Source: Clostridia bacterium
GTDB taxonomy: Bacteria; Bacillota_A; Clostridia; Monoglobales; Monoglobaceae
Assembly: GCA_017436135.1 (NCBI GenBank)
Contig: JAFSDQ010000015.1
Coordinates: forward strand, 77,517 to 141,516
Length of the DNA: 64,000 nt
Direction: 5' to 3'
Part shown: in pieces, positions 56,553 through 64,000 of the stretch
Position numbering within the stretch: position 1 is the first letter of the stretch
Layout of the letters: every line of letters starts with the position of its first letter
Notes under the pieces: generated by a model
Database searches by the model: none
What the model saw: the letters and a program-made list of their open reading frames with translations, nothing else
What the model was told of the DNA's origin: nothing
Position numbers and translations under genes: made by a program

Positions 56553-57440
56553 TCAATTGGAAAATTCATTTTTCTTTATATACTCAATAAATGTCTTAAA
56601 GCTTTTTGAGATCCATTTATTTTTGTGGTATATAAGCTGTTTCCAGATTTCTATATCCATGTCGCATATATCAAGGCAACATAAACGGCCTGCTTTAATC
56701 ATGTCATTTGTAACAAAATCAGGAAGAAAAGAAATCATATCATCTTGTGCAATAAGGGTAGTTATCATATCTGTTCTTCCGATTTCAAGTATAGGGGCAA
56801 TCTCCAAGGAGTTTTTAGCAAGCTCCTTGTCAAATACTCTTCTGTATCCCTGTCCGTGTTCCGTCAGAATAAAGGGCTCCTTTATTATATCCTTAATTGA
56901 TAAATTCTCAACCCCCGCAAATTTAGAATTGGAATTTGCAACAAAGTGCATAGGAATTTGCTCTTCTTTTGCTATTACATAATCCTTGTTATATATACGC
57001 CCGTCAAGAGTTATAATAACATCTGCTTCGTTATGGTCAAGCATATCAAGCATCACGCCTGAATCTCCCGTTGAGAAGCATATTGACACGTCAGGATATT
57101 TTCGGTGAAAATCCATATAATTTCGGTTAATCATACCATCACAGACAGAATCAGGCGTAACAATATGAATATGCCCGTTGCATTCTTCCTCTTCGAGATT
57201 TTCTCTGAATTCCTCGGTTAAAGCACGAATCTGGTGTGCATAGGAAACAAGCTCCCGTCCTCTTTCCGTCAGTGTTACAGTGTGATTTATTCTTTCAAAC
57301 AAAAGACATCCAAGCTCTTCCTCAAGTTGTTTTATTTGAAAAGATACTGTTGATTGAGAGTAACCAAGCTGCTCTGCAGCTTTGGTGAAGCTGCCAAGCT
57401 CTGCAACATGTATAAAGGTTATTAAATTACGTAATTCCAT
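56553..57440 (-). CDS. LysR-family transcriptional regulator
   Basis: The 295-residue protein has the LysR N-terminal helix-turn-helix (LRNLITFIHVAELGSFTKAA EQLGYSQST in two parts, then VSFQIKQLEEELG). Its periplasmic-binding-like effector domain (IHIVTPDSVCDGMINRNYM, VADVIITLDGRIY-like segments) runs to the C-terminus. It is divergent from the TrpX-like importer and is its likely regulator, usually needing a small-molecule inducer. A palindrome ATCGAATTTTTCGAT-like lies in the gap (57453-57468). Confidence 0.88.
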   Translation of the reverse strand: MELRNLITFIHVAELGSFTKAAEQLGYSQSTVSFQIKQLEEELGCLLFERINHTVTLTERGRELVSYAHQIRALTEEFRENLEEEECNGHIHIVTPDSVCDGMINRNYMDFHRKYPDVSICFSTGDSGVMLDMLDHNEADVIITLDGRIYNKDYVIAKEEQIPMHFVANSNSKFAGVENLSIKDIIKEPFILTEHGQGYRRVFDKELAKNSLEIAPILEIGRTDMITTLIAQDDMISFLPDFVTNDMIKAGRLCCLDICDMDIEIWKQLIYHKNKWISKSFKTFIEYIKKNEFSN

Positions 57441-57491
57441 TATATCTCCTCCGCATCGAATTTTTCGATAGTAAATATCAAAACTATTTGT

Positions 57492-57520
57492 TTGACTAAT
57501 GCTGAAAATTATTATATACT
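57492..57520 (+). promoter_or_regulatory. Sigma-A promoter of the TrpX-like ABC importer
   Basis: TTGACT (57492-57497), a 17-bp spacer, TATACT (57515-57520). An inverted repeat CAAGT/ACTTG (57538-57555) lies just after it and is a candidate LysR or other operator. No T-box is present in this 70-base leader. Confidence 0.75.
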
Positions 57521-57591
57521 ATGTTACAGAAAAAAGCAAGTATTTGAAAACTTGTTATTTCTAAATTTGTTTTATATAAGGAGTTATTGTT

Positions 57592-58566
57592 ATGAAAAAG
57601 GTATTATCTCTGATGTTGGCACTTGTTATGTGCGTAGGTTGTTTATCCCTCACCGGTTGTTCAGGCGATGGTTCGGGGAATGCAAAGTATAAAATCGGCA
57701 TTGTTCAGCTTGTTGAGCACGTGGCTCTCGATGCTGCAACAGAAGGCTTCAAGCAAGCAATTATTGACGAGCTTGGTGAAGATGCGGTTGAGTTCGACTT
57801 CCAGAATGGTCAGAACGATCCAAACACATGTTCAACTATTGCAAACCAGTTTGTTTCCAACAATGTTGATTTAATTATGGCAAATGCTACTCCTGCTCTG
57901 CAGGCAGCTGCAGCAGCAACGGGAGATATTCCCATACTCGGTACATCTGTTACAGAATATGGTGTAGCTCTTGAACTCAATGACTTCAACGGTACAGTGG
58001 GCGGAAACATTTCAGGTACATCTGACCTTGCTCCTCTTGACAAACAGGCAGAAATGATTACCCAGTGGTGTCCGGAGGCAAAAGAAGTGGGTCTTCTTTA
58101 TTGCTCAAAGGAAGCAAACAGTCAGTATCAGGTAGATGTTGTAAAAGCTGAACTTGAAAAGAAAGGGCTTACCGCTACATTATATCCCTTTACAGACTCT
58201 AACGACCTTGCTCAAATTTGCCAGGCAGCAGCAGACAAATCTGATGTAATTTATGTTCCTACAGATAACACAGTAGCAGAAAACACAGGTATTATTGATA
58301 ATATCTGCGAACCTAAAAAGATTCCTGTAGTTGCAGGCGAAGAAGGCATTTGTTCAGGATGTGGTATTGCAACGCTTTCTATCAGCTACTATGACCTTGG
58401 TTACACAACCGGCAAGATGGCAGTGAGGATTTTAAGAGACGGTGCTGATATTTCTGCAATGCCTGTTGAATATGCAGAAAAACAAACTCCTAAATACAAC
58501 AAGCAGAATTGCGAAGCTTTGGGAATTACTCCTCTTGAAGGATATACAGCTATTGAAGAAAAATAA
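57592..58566 (+). CDS. TrpX-like ABC transporter substrate-binding lipoprotein
   Basis: The 324-residue protein has a lipoprotein signal: hydrophobic core to residue 22 and lipobox LTGC with Cys23. The mature part matches the ABC_sub_bind (TrpX/DUF534) family: KIGIVQLVEHVALDAATEGF, DPNTCSTIANQFVSNNVDLI, IPILGTSVTEYGVAL, DVIYVPTDNTVAENTGIID, PVVAGEEGICSGCGIATLSI. Related proteins bind aromatic amino acids or other small molecules. It is the first gene of a three-component importer, followed by permease and ATPase. The ligand is uncertain. Confidence 0.88.
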   Translation: MKKVLSLMLALVMCVGCLSLTGCSGDGSGNAKYKIGIVQLVEHVALDAATEGFKQAIIDELGEDAVEFDFQNGQNDPNTCSTIANQFVSNNVDLIMANATPALQAAAAATGDIPILGTSVTEYGVALELNDFNGTVGGNISGTSDLAPLDKQAEMITQWCPEAKEVGLLYCSKEANSQYQVDVVKAELEKKGLTATLYPFTDSNDLAQICQAAADKSDVIYVPTDNTVAENTGIIDNICEPKKIPVVAGEEGICSGCGIATLSISYYDLGYTTGKMAVRILRDGADISAMPVEYAEKQTPKYNKQNCEALGITPLEGYTAIEEK

Positions 58567-58633
58567 TTATTAAATTTTCAGCCGGAGAGAATGTTCTTCT
58601 CTCCGGCTAATAAAATTTTGGTGGGTGAATGAA

Positions 58634-59566
58634 ATGGAAATTATAACACAGCTTCTGAACGCCTTGCCCGGCTCCTTCTCACAAGGTCTTATATGGGGCA
58701 TTATGGCTATCGGCGTTTATATCACATACAGAATATTGGATGTAGCCGACCTTACTGTTGATGGCTCCTTTGCGACAGGCGGTGCGGTTGCAGTTATGCT
58801 TATTTTAAACGGATGCGATTTGTGGCTTGCAATGTTTCTTGCGTTTGTTGCAGGACTTTTGGCTGGTGCGATTACAGGTCTTTTACATACCTGTATGGGT
58901 ATTCCTGCAATTCTTTCCGGAATACTTACGCAGCTTGCTCTTTATTCCGTAAACCTTAAAATTATGGGCAAGGCGAATCAATCAGTAAATGTAAATCAAA
59001 CAGACCTTCTCGTTTCACTTCGTTGGGTTAAGGAATTTGCTTTCCATAATCCGCTTATAACAGTTGGCGTGGTTTTGGTTGTTTTGATTGCTGTTTTGTA
59101 TTGGTTCTTCGGAACTGAAATGGGTTGTGGCATCAGAGCTACCGGAACAAATCTCAATATGAGCCGTGCGCAAGGTATCAACACAAGTCTCAATAAAGTT
59201 CTTGGTATTATGCTTTCAAACGGACTTGTAGCGTTTTCAGGCGCTTTTCTTGCTCAATACCAGGGCTTTGCCGATGTTAAAATGGGACAAGGCGCTATCG
59301 TTATCGGTCTTGCCGCAGTTATTATAGGCGAAGCGCTGTTTGGTAAGATTTTTAAGAACTTTGCGTTAAGACTTTTGTCTGTTGCGTTTGGTTCAATTAT
59401 ATATTATATTGTTATTCAGGCGGTTATTACTTTAGGAATGGACGCAAACCTCTTAAAGCTTCTTTCAGCAGCAATTGTTGCGGTCTTCCTTGCTGTTCCA
59501 TATTGGAAAGGACAATATGCCGTAAAATATATGAGAAAACATAAGGGAGGTAGGTTAAATGCTTAA
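58634..59566 (+). CDS. ABC transporter permease (TrpY-like)
   Basis: The product is 310 residues from ATG 58634, with GGTGGGTGA upstream; a GTG at 58625 is an in-frame alternative. It is a multi-helix permease of the BPD_transp_2 class with about eight hydrophobic segments (LWLAMFLAFVAGLLAGAITG, PLITVGVVLVVLIAVLYWFF, IVIGLAAVIIGEALFG). The conserved ATGTNLNMSRAQGI loop contacts the ATPase. It is the membrane pore partner of the TrpX-like lipoprotein and overlaps the ATPase gene by 8 bases. Confidence 0.9.
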   Translation: MEIITQLLNALPGSFSQGLIWGIMAIGVYITYRILDVADLTVDGSFATGGAVAVMLILNGCDLWLAMFLAFVAGLLAGAITGLLHTCMGIPAILSGILTQLALYSVNLKIMGKANQSVNVNQTDLLVSLRWVKEFAFHNPLITVGVVLVVLIAVLYWFFGTEMGCGIRATGTNLNMSRAQGINTSLNKVLGIMLSNGLVAFSGAFLAQYQGFADVKMGQGAIVIGLAAVIIGEALFGKIFKNFALRLLSVAFGSIIYYIVIQAVITLGMDANLLKLLSAAIVAVFLAVPYWKGQYAVKYMRKHKGGRLNA

Positions 59567-60365
59567 TATAACGAATGTTGAAAAAACCTTTAATCCGGGC
59601 ACAATAAACGAAAAGAAAGCATTGAACGGTATCGACCTTCATCTTGCAAAAGGCGATTTCGTGACGGTTATTGGCGGTAACGGTGCAGGAAAATCCACAA
59701 TGCTGAATATGATTGCAGGTGTATATCCCGCAGATTGCGGAAGCATTGTAATTGACGGTATCGATATAACTAACCTTCCCGAATATAAACGTGCAAAATA
59801 TTTAGGCAGAGTTTTTCAGGACCCAATGACAGGAACTGCAGCCGATATGCAGATTGAAGAAAATCTTGCCCTTGCTGCAAGGCGCGGCAAAAGAAGAACC
59901 TTGCGCACGGGCATTACATCCAAAGAAAGAGCAGAATACAAAGAGCTTCTTAAAATTCTTGGTTTAGGTCTTGAAGAAAGACTCACGGCAAAGGTTGGCC
60001 TACTCTCCGGCGGTCAGAGACAGGCTTTAACCTTACTTATGGCAACTCTTAAAAAGCCAAAGCTTTTGCTCCTTGATGAGCATACAGCGGCACTTGATCC
60101 TAAAACTGCGAAGAAGGTTTTGGAAATTACAGAAGAAATTGTATCAAAGGATAATCTGACTACCCTTATGATTACTCATAATATGCACGATGCAATCGAA
60201 TACGGCAACCGTCTTATTATGATGCACGAGGGTAAAGTAATTGTAGATGTATCGGGTGAAGATAAGAAAAAGCTGACAATTCCCGAACTTCTTGGATTGT
60301 TTGAAAAGATGAGCGGAAGTGAATTTACAAGCGATAAGGTTATGCTTTCAAAAAAACAGGGGTAG
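59559..60365 (+). CDS. ABC transporter ATPase (TrpZ-like)
   Basis: The 268-residue ATPase has Walker A GGNGAGKST (39-47), a Q-loop in LGRVFQDPMTGTAADMQ, the signature LSGGQRQAL, Walker B LLLLDEHTAALDP and an H-loop in MITHNMHD. In the Walker B extension the common Glu-Pro-Thr is Glu-His-Thr, as in this subfamily. It completes the importer and is translationally coupled to the permease by an 8-base overlap. Confidence 0.92.
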   Translation: MLNITNVEKTFNPGTINEKKALNGIDLHLAKGDFVTVIGGNGAGKSTMLNMIAGVYPADCGSIVIDGIDITNLPEYKRAKYLGRVFQDPMTGTAADMQIEENLALAARRGKRRTLRTGITSKERAEYKELLKILGLGLEERLTAKVGLLSGGQRQALTLLMATLKKPKLLLLDEHTAALDPKTAKKVLEITEEIVSKDNLTTLMITHNMHDAIEYGNRLIMMHEGKVIVDVSGEDKKKLTIPELLGLFEKMSGSEFTSDKVMLSKKQG

Positions 60366-60368
60366 AAA

Positions 60369-61070
60369 ATGTTAGGTGTAATTGTAAATGTAATAACTGT
60401 AATACTTGGATCGTGCATAGGCTTGCTTTTTAAAAAGGGTATTCCCGAAAGGATAAGCAACGCCGCCATGATTGGTCTTGGTGCCTGCACTTTATATATC
60501 GGCATATCAGGAAGCTTATGCGGGGAAAATGTGCTCATTGTAATTGCATCGGTTGTATTAGGTGTAATATCGGGGACGCTTTTAAATATTGACAGTGCAA
60601 TAAACAAGCTTGCAAATAATGTAGAGGCAAAATTCAAAAAAGAGGGTCAAAATGTGTCAATTGCTGAAGGTCTGGTAACTGCCACACTTTTGTTCTGTGT
60701 GGGTTCTATGACCGTTACAGGTTCAATCCAGGCAGGGCTCACCGGAGATAACTCGGTGCTTATAACCAAGGCAACCCTTGATTTTGTGTCATCAATGATG
60801 CTCTCTTCAAGTCTTGGGGCGGGAGTGCTTTTAGCATCTGTTTCGGTTCTTGTTATTCAAGGGGGACTCGTTCTTCTTGCAGGCTTGCTTGCTCCGTTTA
60901 TGAGTACAGGCGCCATTAACGAAATGACTTGCGTTGGTTCAATTTTGATTATAATGATAGGTACAAACCTGATGGGAATTACAAAAATCAAGGTTGCAGA
61001 TTTCCTGCCTGCAATTATCTTTGCACCCATCATCTACAACATTGTAAATTTAATATTAGGGCTTATATAA
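60369..61070 (+). CDS. DUF554-family membrane protein
   Basis: The 233-residue protein is nearly all hydrophobic with about six membrane segments (LGVIVNVITVILGSCIGLLF, NVLIVIASVVLGVISGTLL, LGAGVLLASVSVLVIQGGLV) and the family signature FCVGSMTVTGSIQAGLTGD. The function of DUF554 proteins is not established; they often sit near transporters. It lies 3 bp after the ATPase gene, so it belongs to the importer operon. Confidence 0.88.
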   Translation: MLGVIVNVITVILGSCIGLLFKKGIPERISNAAMIGLGACTLYIGISGSLCGENVLIVIASVVLGVISGTLLNIDSAINKLANNVEAKFKKEGQNVSIAEGLVTATLLFCVGSMTVTGSIQAGLTGDNSVLITKATLDFVSSMMLSSSLGAGVLLASVSVLVIQGGLVLLAGLLAPFMSTGAINEMTCVGSILIIMIGTNLMGITKIKVADFLPAIIFAPIIYNIVNLILGLI

Positions 61071-61078
61071 AAAATGTA

Positions 61079-61519
61079 TCATATAGGAATAAATCCGCTG
61101 AATTCATGTATATATTCTCCCCGCAAGCATTGGGTTTTTATTCCTCGCATTAAAGAATTGCTTTCGTCCAGCTTGCTTATATCCACCTCATCTACCGAGT
61201 TAACTTTTATATGATAAACATATTCAAAAACGGAAGTACCCTTGCTTTTTGCGGGAAAAATATGAAAGTCACGGCGAAAGCTCATGATGTTTGACCCATC
61301 TTTTAGCACCGGCAGAAGTTCAGGCGCCAACAACCAGGTCTGTGTTGTAAATCCTTTAAACGAATATTCAGGGAAGCATCGTTTAAAGACCTCTCTCGCC
61401 TTTTTGTAAGATTGCCGGCAAGCTTCTTTATCAAAGCTGCCTTGTGTGGGAATATGTACTTTTATGACAGCATCCCTAGGAGATAAAATAATCTGCCAGT
61501 CTTTTTTGGGAAGCTTCAT
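61079..61519 (-). pseudogene. Truncated acyltransferase (GNAT_C-type) fragment
   Basis: The 146-residue product matches only the C-terminal domain of acyltransferase-domain proteins of about 300 residues (IKVHIPTQGSFDKEACRQSY, CFPEYSFKGFTTQTWLL, KDGSNIMSFRRDFHIF). Upstream the same frame stays open for 18 more codons without a start codon, to a stop at about 61,574, and still looks protein-like (RLSNQKIHLVKRDK). The N-terminal half is absent. It is probably a 5'-truncated relic, although a stand-alone domain protein is possible. It is convergent with the DUF554 gene. Confidence 0.6.
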
Positions 61520-61613
61520 CTTATCTCTCTTAACCAGATGTATTTTTTGATTACTTAATCTGTTGTCATAATATTACTTCCATATCAAAATTTAATATGC
61601 CGTAATCAAAGAA

Positions 61614-61661
61614 AAAGGTGAAAATGAAAATTGCTTACAGGGCAATAACATTTTCACCTTT
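61614..61661. terminator. Terminator of the 694-residue glycosidase-like gene
   Basis: AAAGGTGAAAATG/CATTTTCACCTTT, a 13-bp perfect stem, with an inner ATTGC/GCAAT stem. It lies 22 bases beyond the minus-strand stop. The rest of the 61,520-61,683 gap holds nothing else clear. Confidence 0.85.
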
Positions 61662-61683
61662 AATTTCAACAGCACCGTTTTCT

Positions 61684-63768
61684 CTACTTTTCGTATACGG
61701 ATAATTCAAAGTCCAGCATAACTTTAACTTGTCTGATTTTCATTTCTATATGCTCTCTGTCTCCGATATATTCCATACAAGGCTCCCACCCAATATTAGA
61801 ATCTCTGTCTACAATAGGCAGAGTATTCTCCGCATTCAGAATTTCATCTTCAGCAACGGCTCTCATTTCTCTTGCGATTGCATTCATTTTATCTTTATCC
61901 CCACATACAGACAACAGCTTGTTCTTCAACAAGAACCATTTCTTTGTATTTAAAACTGTTCTGTATGTATTGGCAATATAATGTGCAATATCCGTCATTT
62001 GCCTTGCGGCATCCTTTTCGGCAATTTTATCAAGAAGTTCAAAGCCCTCATCAAAGAGCTTTATACCTTTTTCGAGAAGTTTCATCTCATCCATAACACG
62101 AATCGGGAATGCCGTCTTTCCTTCGTTTCTCTTTCTTGCCTCGTCATAGACCTGATACATTGTGCGAACAATTGTTTCACCACCCATTTGAGCATAAGGA
62201 ACAGATGCAATATTATGATGAACATTAAGAGAAAGGGGATAAGACGGTCCTATTCTCAATGGCCCATACTGATCCTCGACAGATGTGGGACAACAGCGAA
62301 TACCCTCACTAAATTTCTCCCAAGCCGAAATCACCCTGTCAACATTTTCCTCTCCAAAATCACGAGCCGCAATTTTTCGGCATATATCATCAAAGTTCGG
62401 GCTATGAGATGTGAACGCCCACTTGGCAAGCTCACTTATAAACGATGGGTAAAAGCCATAATGATGCCCTTCCATCAGCCCCGTTAATCCGTATTTCTCC
62501 ATACACTCTAATATTTTGTCATTTCTCTTTTTCCACTGCATCGGGCATGGGAGATATGGGACGGTACCAATATCCCATGTACGTCCTGCCGTGTTTACTT
62601 GAGAATACAGCTTAATTCCGCACTCCTTGGCAACCGCTGCCTCCTCTAAAAAGTTTTTCCCGGGTCCCTCAAATGCAATGGTATAATCCGTGCACGAGCC
62701 CACAGAGTCGCAGAGAGTCATCATTTCAGGCATCTCAAATGTTACAAGTAACGAAACTCCCTTTGGAAGATTTTTGATCATATCGAGTCTTCCGGGGTTA
62801 CAGTTAAAATTGTAGGTCCAGAGCACAATATCTGCGTTTGGGTTATACTTGTATATAACCTTTTGCAAAAGAGAAATCCACGCAGGATACTCATGACTTA
62901 AATAATATTCAGAGCGTCCTCTTCCCATCTCACGCTCTCCGTATATAAATCCTCTGCCTTGTTCTTTTTCTTCTTTGCTTGGAAAGTCAACAGACTCTCC
63001 CACCAAAGTAATCCCTTTCAATTTAGGGCATTTTCTGAACAATGCGCCATACGTACCGTCGTAATAATCATACGCACCGGCATCCTCGGGATGATAGGAA
63101 CTCTTCATATAGCTGTATGCATATACATCTATGCCGTAGCCCTCTGCGCGATAAATAATTTCATTTAAATCCATATATGTATTGGCACTATGGTCAGCAT
63201 CCTTGACAAAAACCAAAATCGCATCCCGTCCCGAGTGGGCAATTTCAGCCAAGTGCTCATTTGGAAAATTATCAAGACCGTATCCCGAATGTACCATTCT
63301 GGGCGAAAATAACGGCTTTTTATATATAGTTTCTCTTTTCAAATAGGGCGCCTTTCTGATGTTCATTAAATCCTCAAGATAATATATGCCCTGTGCCGCT
63401 CCTCTCTCGTCATAGCCACATATTGTTACTCTATCGCTGATTTCTGCAACAAAACCCATATAGCCCTCTGCGTCATTGAGAGGTATATCCGAAAATTCCT
63501 TTGTCGTAAGAATTATGGTATTCTCATTTATGTCGGAAAGCTGCTCCATATATGTTATACCGGCGCCTATATGCATAGATGTCAAAAGATAATCAACAAA
63601 ATCACGTGCTGCATTCTTCAGCACTCTCCCGCATTTCGTTGGAATAGCAATTTGAACACCGCTTTTTAACTCAATTTCATTTTCCCCGCAATTCGTAACA
63701 GAAAAGTCCCGCACATCCTCTTTGTGTACTTGCAACAATCTCTCTCTAAAGCCATATTTTCTCTCCAT
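61684..63768 (-). CDS. Glycoside-hydrolase-like protein (GH20/GH67-type N-terminal domain)
   Basis: The 694-residue protein begins with a non-catalytic domain of the type found before GH20/GH67/GH84 barrels (GYMGFVAEISDRVTICGYDE, RGAAQGIYYLEDLMNIRKAP, about 100-140). A long barrel-like region follows (SPRMVHSGYGLDNFPNEHLA, VLWTYNFNCNPGRLDMIKNL, GLMEGHHYGFYPSFISELAK). Then comes a helical C-terminus. It has no signal peptide. Active-site residues could not be assigned. It is analogous to the DUF4838 protein at 50,369 in design. It is transcribed from its own promoter. Confidence 0.72.
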   Translation of the reverse strand: MERKYGFRERLLQVHKEDVRDFSVTNCGENEIELKSGVQIAIPTKCGRVLKNAARDFVDYLLTSMHIGAGITYMEQLSDINENTIILTTKEFSDIPLNDAEGYMGFVAEISDRVTICGYDERGAAQGIYYLEDLMNIRKAPYLKRETIYKKPLFSPRMVHSGYGLDNFPNEHLAEIAHSGRDAILVFVKDADHSANTYMDLNEIIYRAEGYGIDVYAYSYMKSSYHPEDAGAYDYYDGTYGALFRKCPKLKGITLVGESVDFPSKEEKEQGRGFIYGEREMGRGRSEYYLSHEYPAWISLLQKVIYKYNPNADIVLWTYNFNCNPGRLDMIKNLPKGVSLLVTFEMPEMMTLCDSVGSCTDYTIAFEGPGKNFLEEAAVAKECGIKLYSQVNTAGRTWDIGTVPYLPCPMQWKKRNDKILECMEKYGLTGLMEGHHYGFYPSFISELAKWAFTSHSPNFDDICRKIAARDFGEENVDRVISAWEKFSEGIRCCPTSVEDQYGPLRIGPSYPLSLNVHHNIASVPYAQMGGETIVRTMYQVYDEARKRNEGKTAFPIRVMDEMKLLEKGIKLFDEGFELLDKIAEKDAARQMTDIAHYIANTYRTVLNTKKWFLLKNKLLSVCGDKDKMNAIAREMRAVAEDEILNAENTLPIVDRDSNIGWEPCMEYIGDREHIEMKIRQVKVMLDFELSVYEK

Positions 63769-63887
63769 AAATTTTCTTTCCCTTTCAACTTGTAATCTTA
63801 TACCCCACTTCGTCCCTCATAATATCAATGCCGTTATATATGGGATAGCTATACCAGCTTTAAATTGTTTTCATTTTATTTAAGGAT

Positions 63888-63916
63888 ATAATAACACGCT
63901 ATAATCAATTTGTAAA
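63888..63916 (-). promoter_or_regulatory. Sigma-A promoter of the 694-residue glycosidase-like gene
   Basis: Minus strand: TTTACA (63916-63911), a 17-bp spacer, TATTAT (63893-63888). It is about 120 bp upstream of the start at 63768; the leader between them shows no clear structure. Beyond 63916 to the window end I see no supported gene. Confidence 0.65.
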
Positions 63917-64000
63917 TATATTTTTCCAAAAGTTTCAAATGCTTTTGATAAGACTGACCGAAATCAGAGGCGGATTCGAGATATGATGGAAATTTCAAAA

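Noticed and set aside
57521..57591. T-box upstream of the TrpX-like importer
   Set aside because: The leader is only about 70 bases, with no TGGTACCGCGG-like sequence and no terminator.
63950..64000. Start of a plus-strand gene at the right edge (ATGATGGAAATTTC)
   Set aside because: Only a few codons fit in the window and no ribosome binding site or promoter supports it.

Overview
The window looks like a chromosomal contig from an anaerobic, Gram-positive member of the Clostridia (Bacillota), probably an uncultured gut or biomass-degrading lineage. The evidence is S-layer homology (SLH) domains, a T-box leader, sigma-A promoters with almost invariant 17-bp spacing, AGGAGG-type ribosome binding sites, Rho-independent terminators, and a B12-dependent methionine synthase whose reactivation domain is a separate gene. 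No species can be assigned from sequence alone.

Layout. 1-18,341 (minus strand) is a cluster of six very large secreted proteins: two LamG-like lectin proteins, two SLH-domain proteins and two paralogous right-handed beta-helix (pectate-lyase-like) proteins. It is divergently flanked by a DeoR-type regulator and reads as a cell-surface glycan-handling locus. 19,442-26,340 is housekeeping: a PRPP-binding phosphoribosyltransferase, split MetH, an RluA pseudouridine synthase, a YbaK deacylase and guaB. 26,342-33,438 holds a MITE-like element, a stalk-domain protein, an SLH protein and a HlyD/ATPase/MacB-type export operon. 33,593-39,527 is an isolated virion-structure module: scaffold-like, N4-gp56-type major capsid, small protein, connector-like, gp10-like and a coiled-coil protein. 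No terminase, portal, integrase or lysis gene is visible in it.

39,541-44,097 has galK, a fusion of an Xre-type DNA-binding domain to a phosphoglucosamine-mutase-like enzyme, a left-handed beta-helix acyltransferase-like protein and nagB, an amino-sugar/galactose region. 44,354-49,156 is uvrB-uvrA. 49,281-50,285 is a tRNA-Leu/tRNA-fMet locus with five 56-bp tandem repeats and a second, interrupted 3' half of tRNA-fMet.

50,310-56,548 contains a DUF4838 glycosidase-like protein, an MBL hydrolase, an (apparently isoleucine) T-box controlling an unusual ACT-ACT-MBL fusion, an auto-operator MarR gene and a DegV protein. 56,553-61,070 is a LysR regulator divergent from a TrpX-like ABC importer plus a DUF554 membrane protein. 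61,079-63,916 carries a truncated acyltransferase-domain fragment and a second glycosidase-like protein.

The most distinctive items are the orphan capsid module, the HTH-phosphohexomutase fusion, the T-box/leader-ORF/ACT-MBL gene, and the tRNA-fMet repeat and split-copy region. Two genes (left edge and the DUF4838 gene) show frame breaks near their 3' ends.
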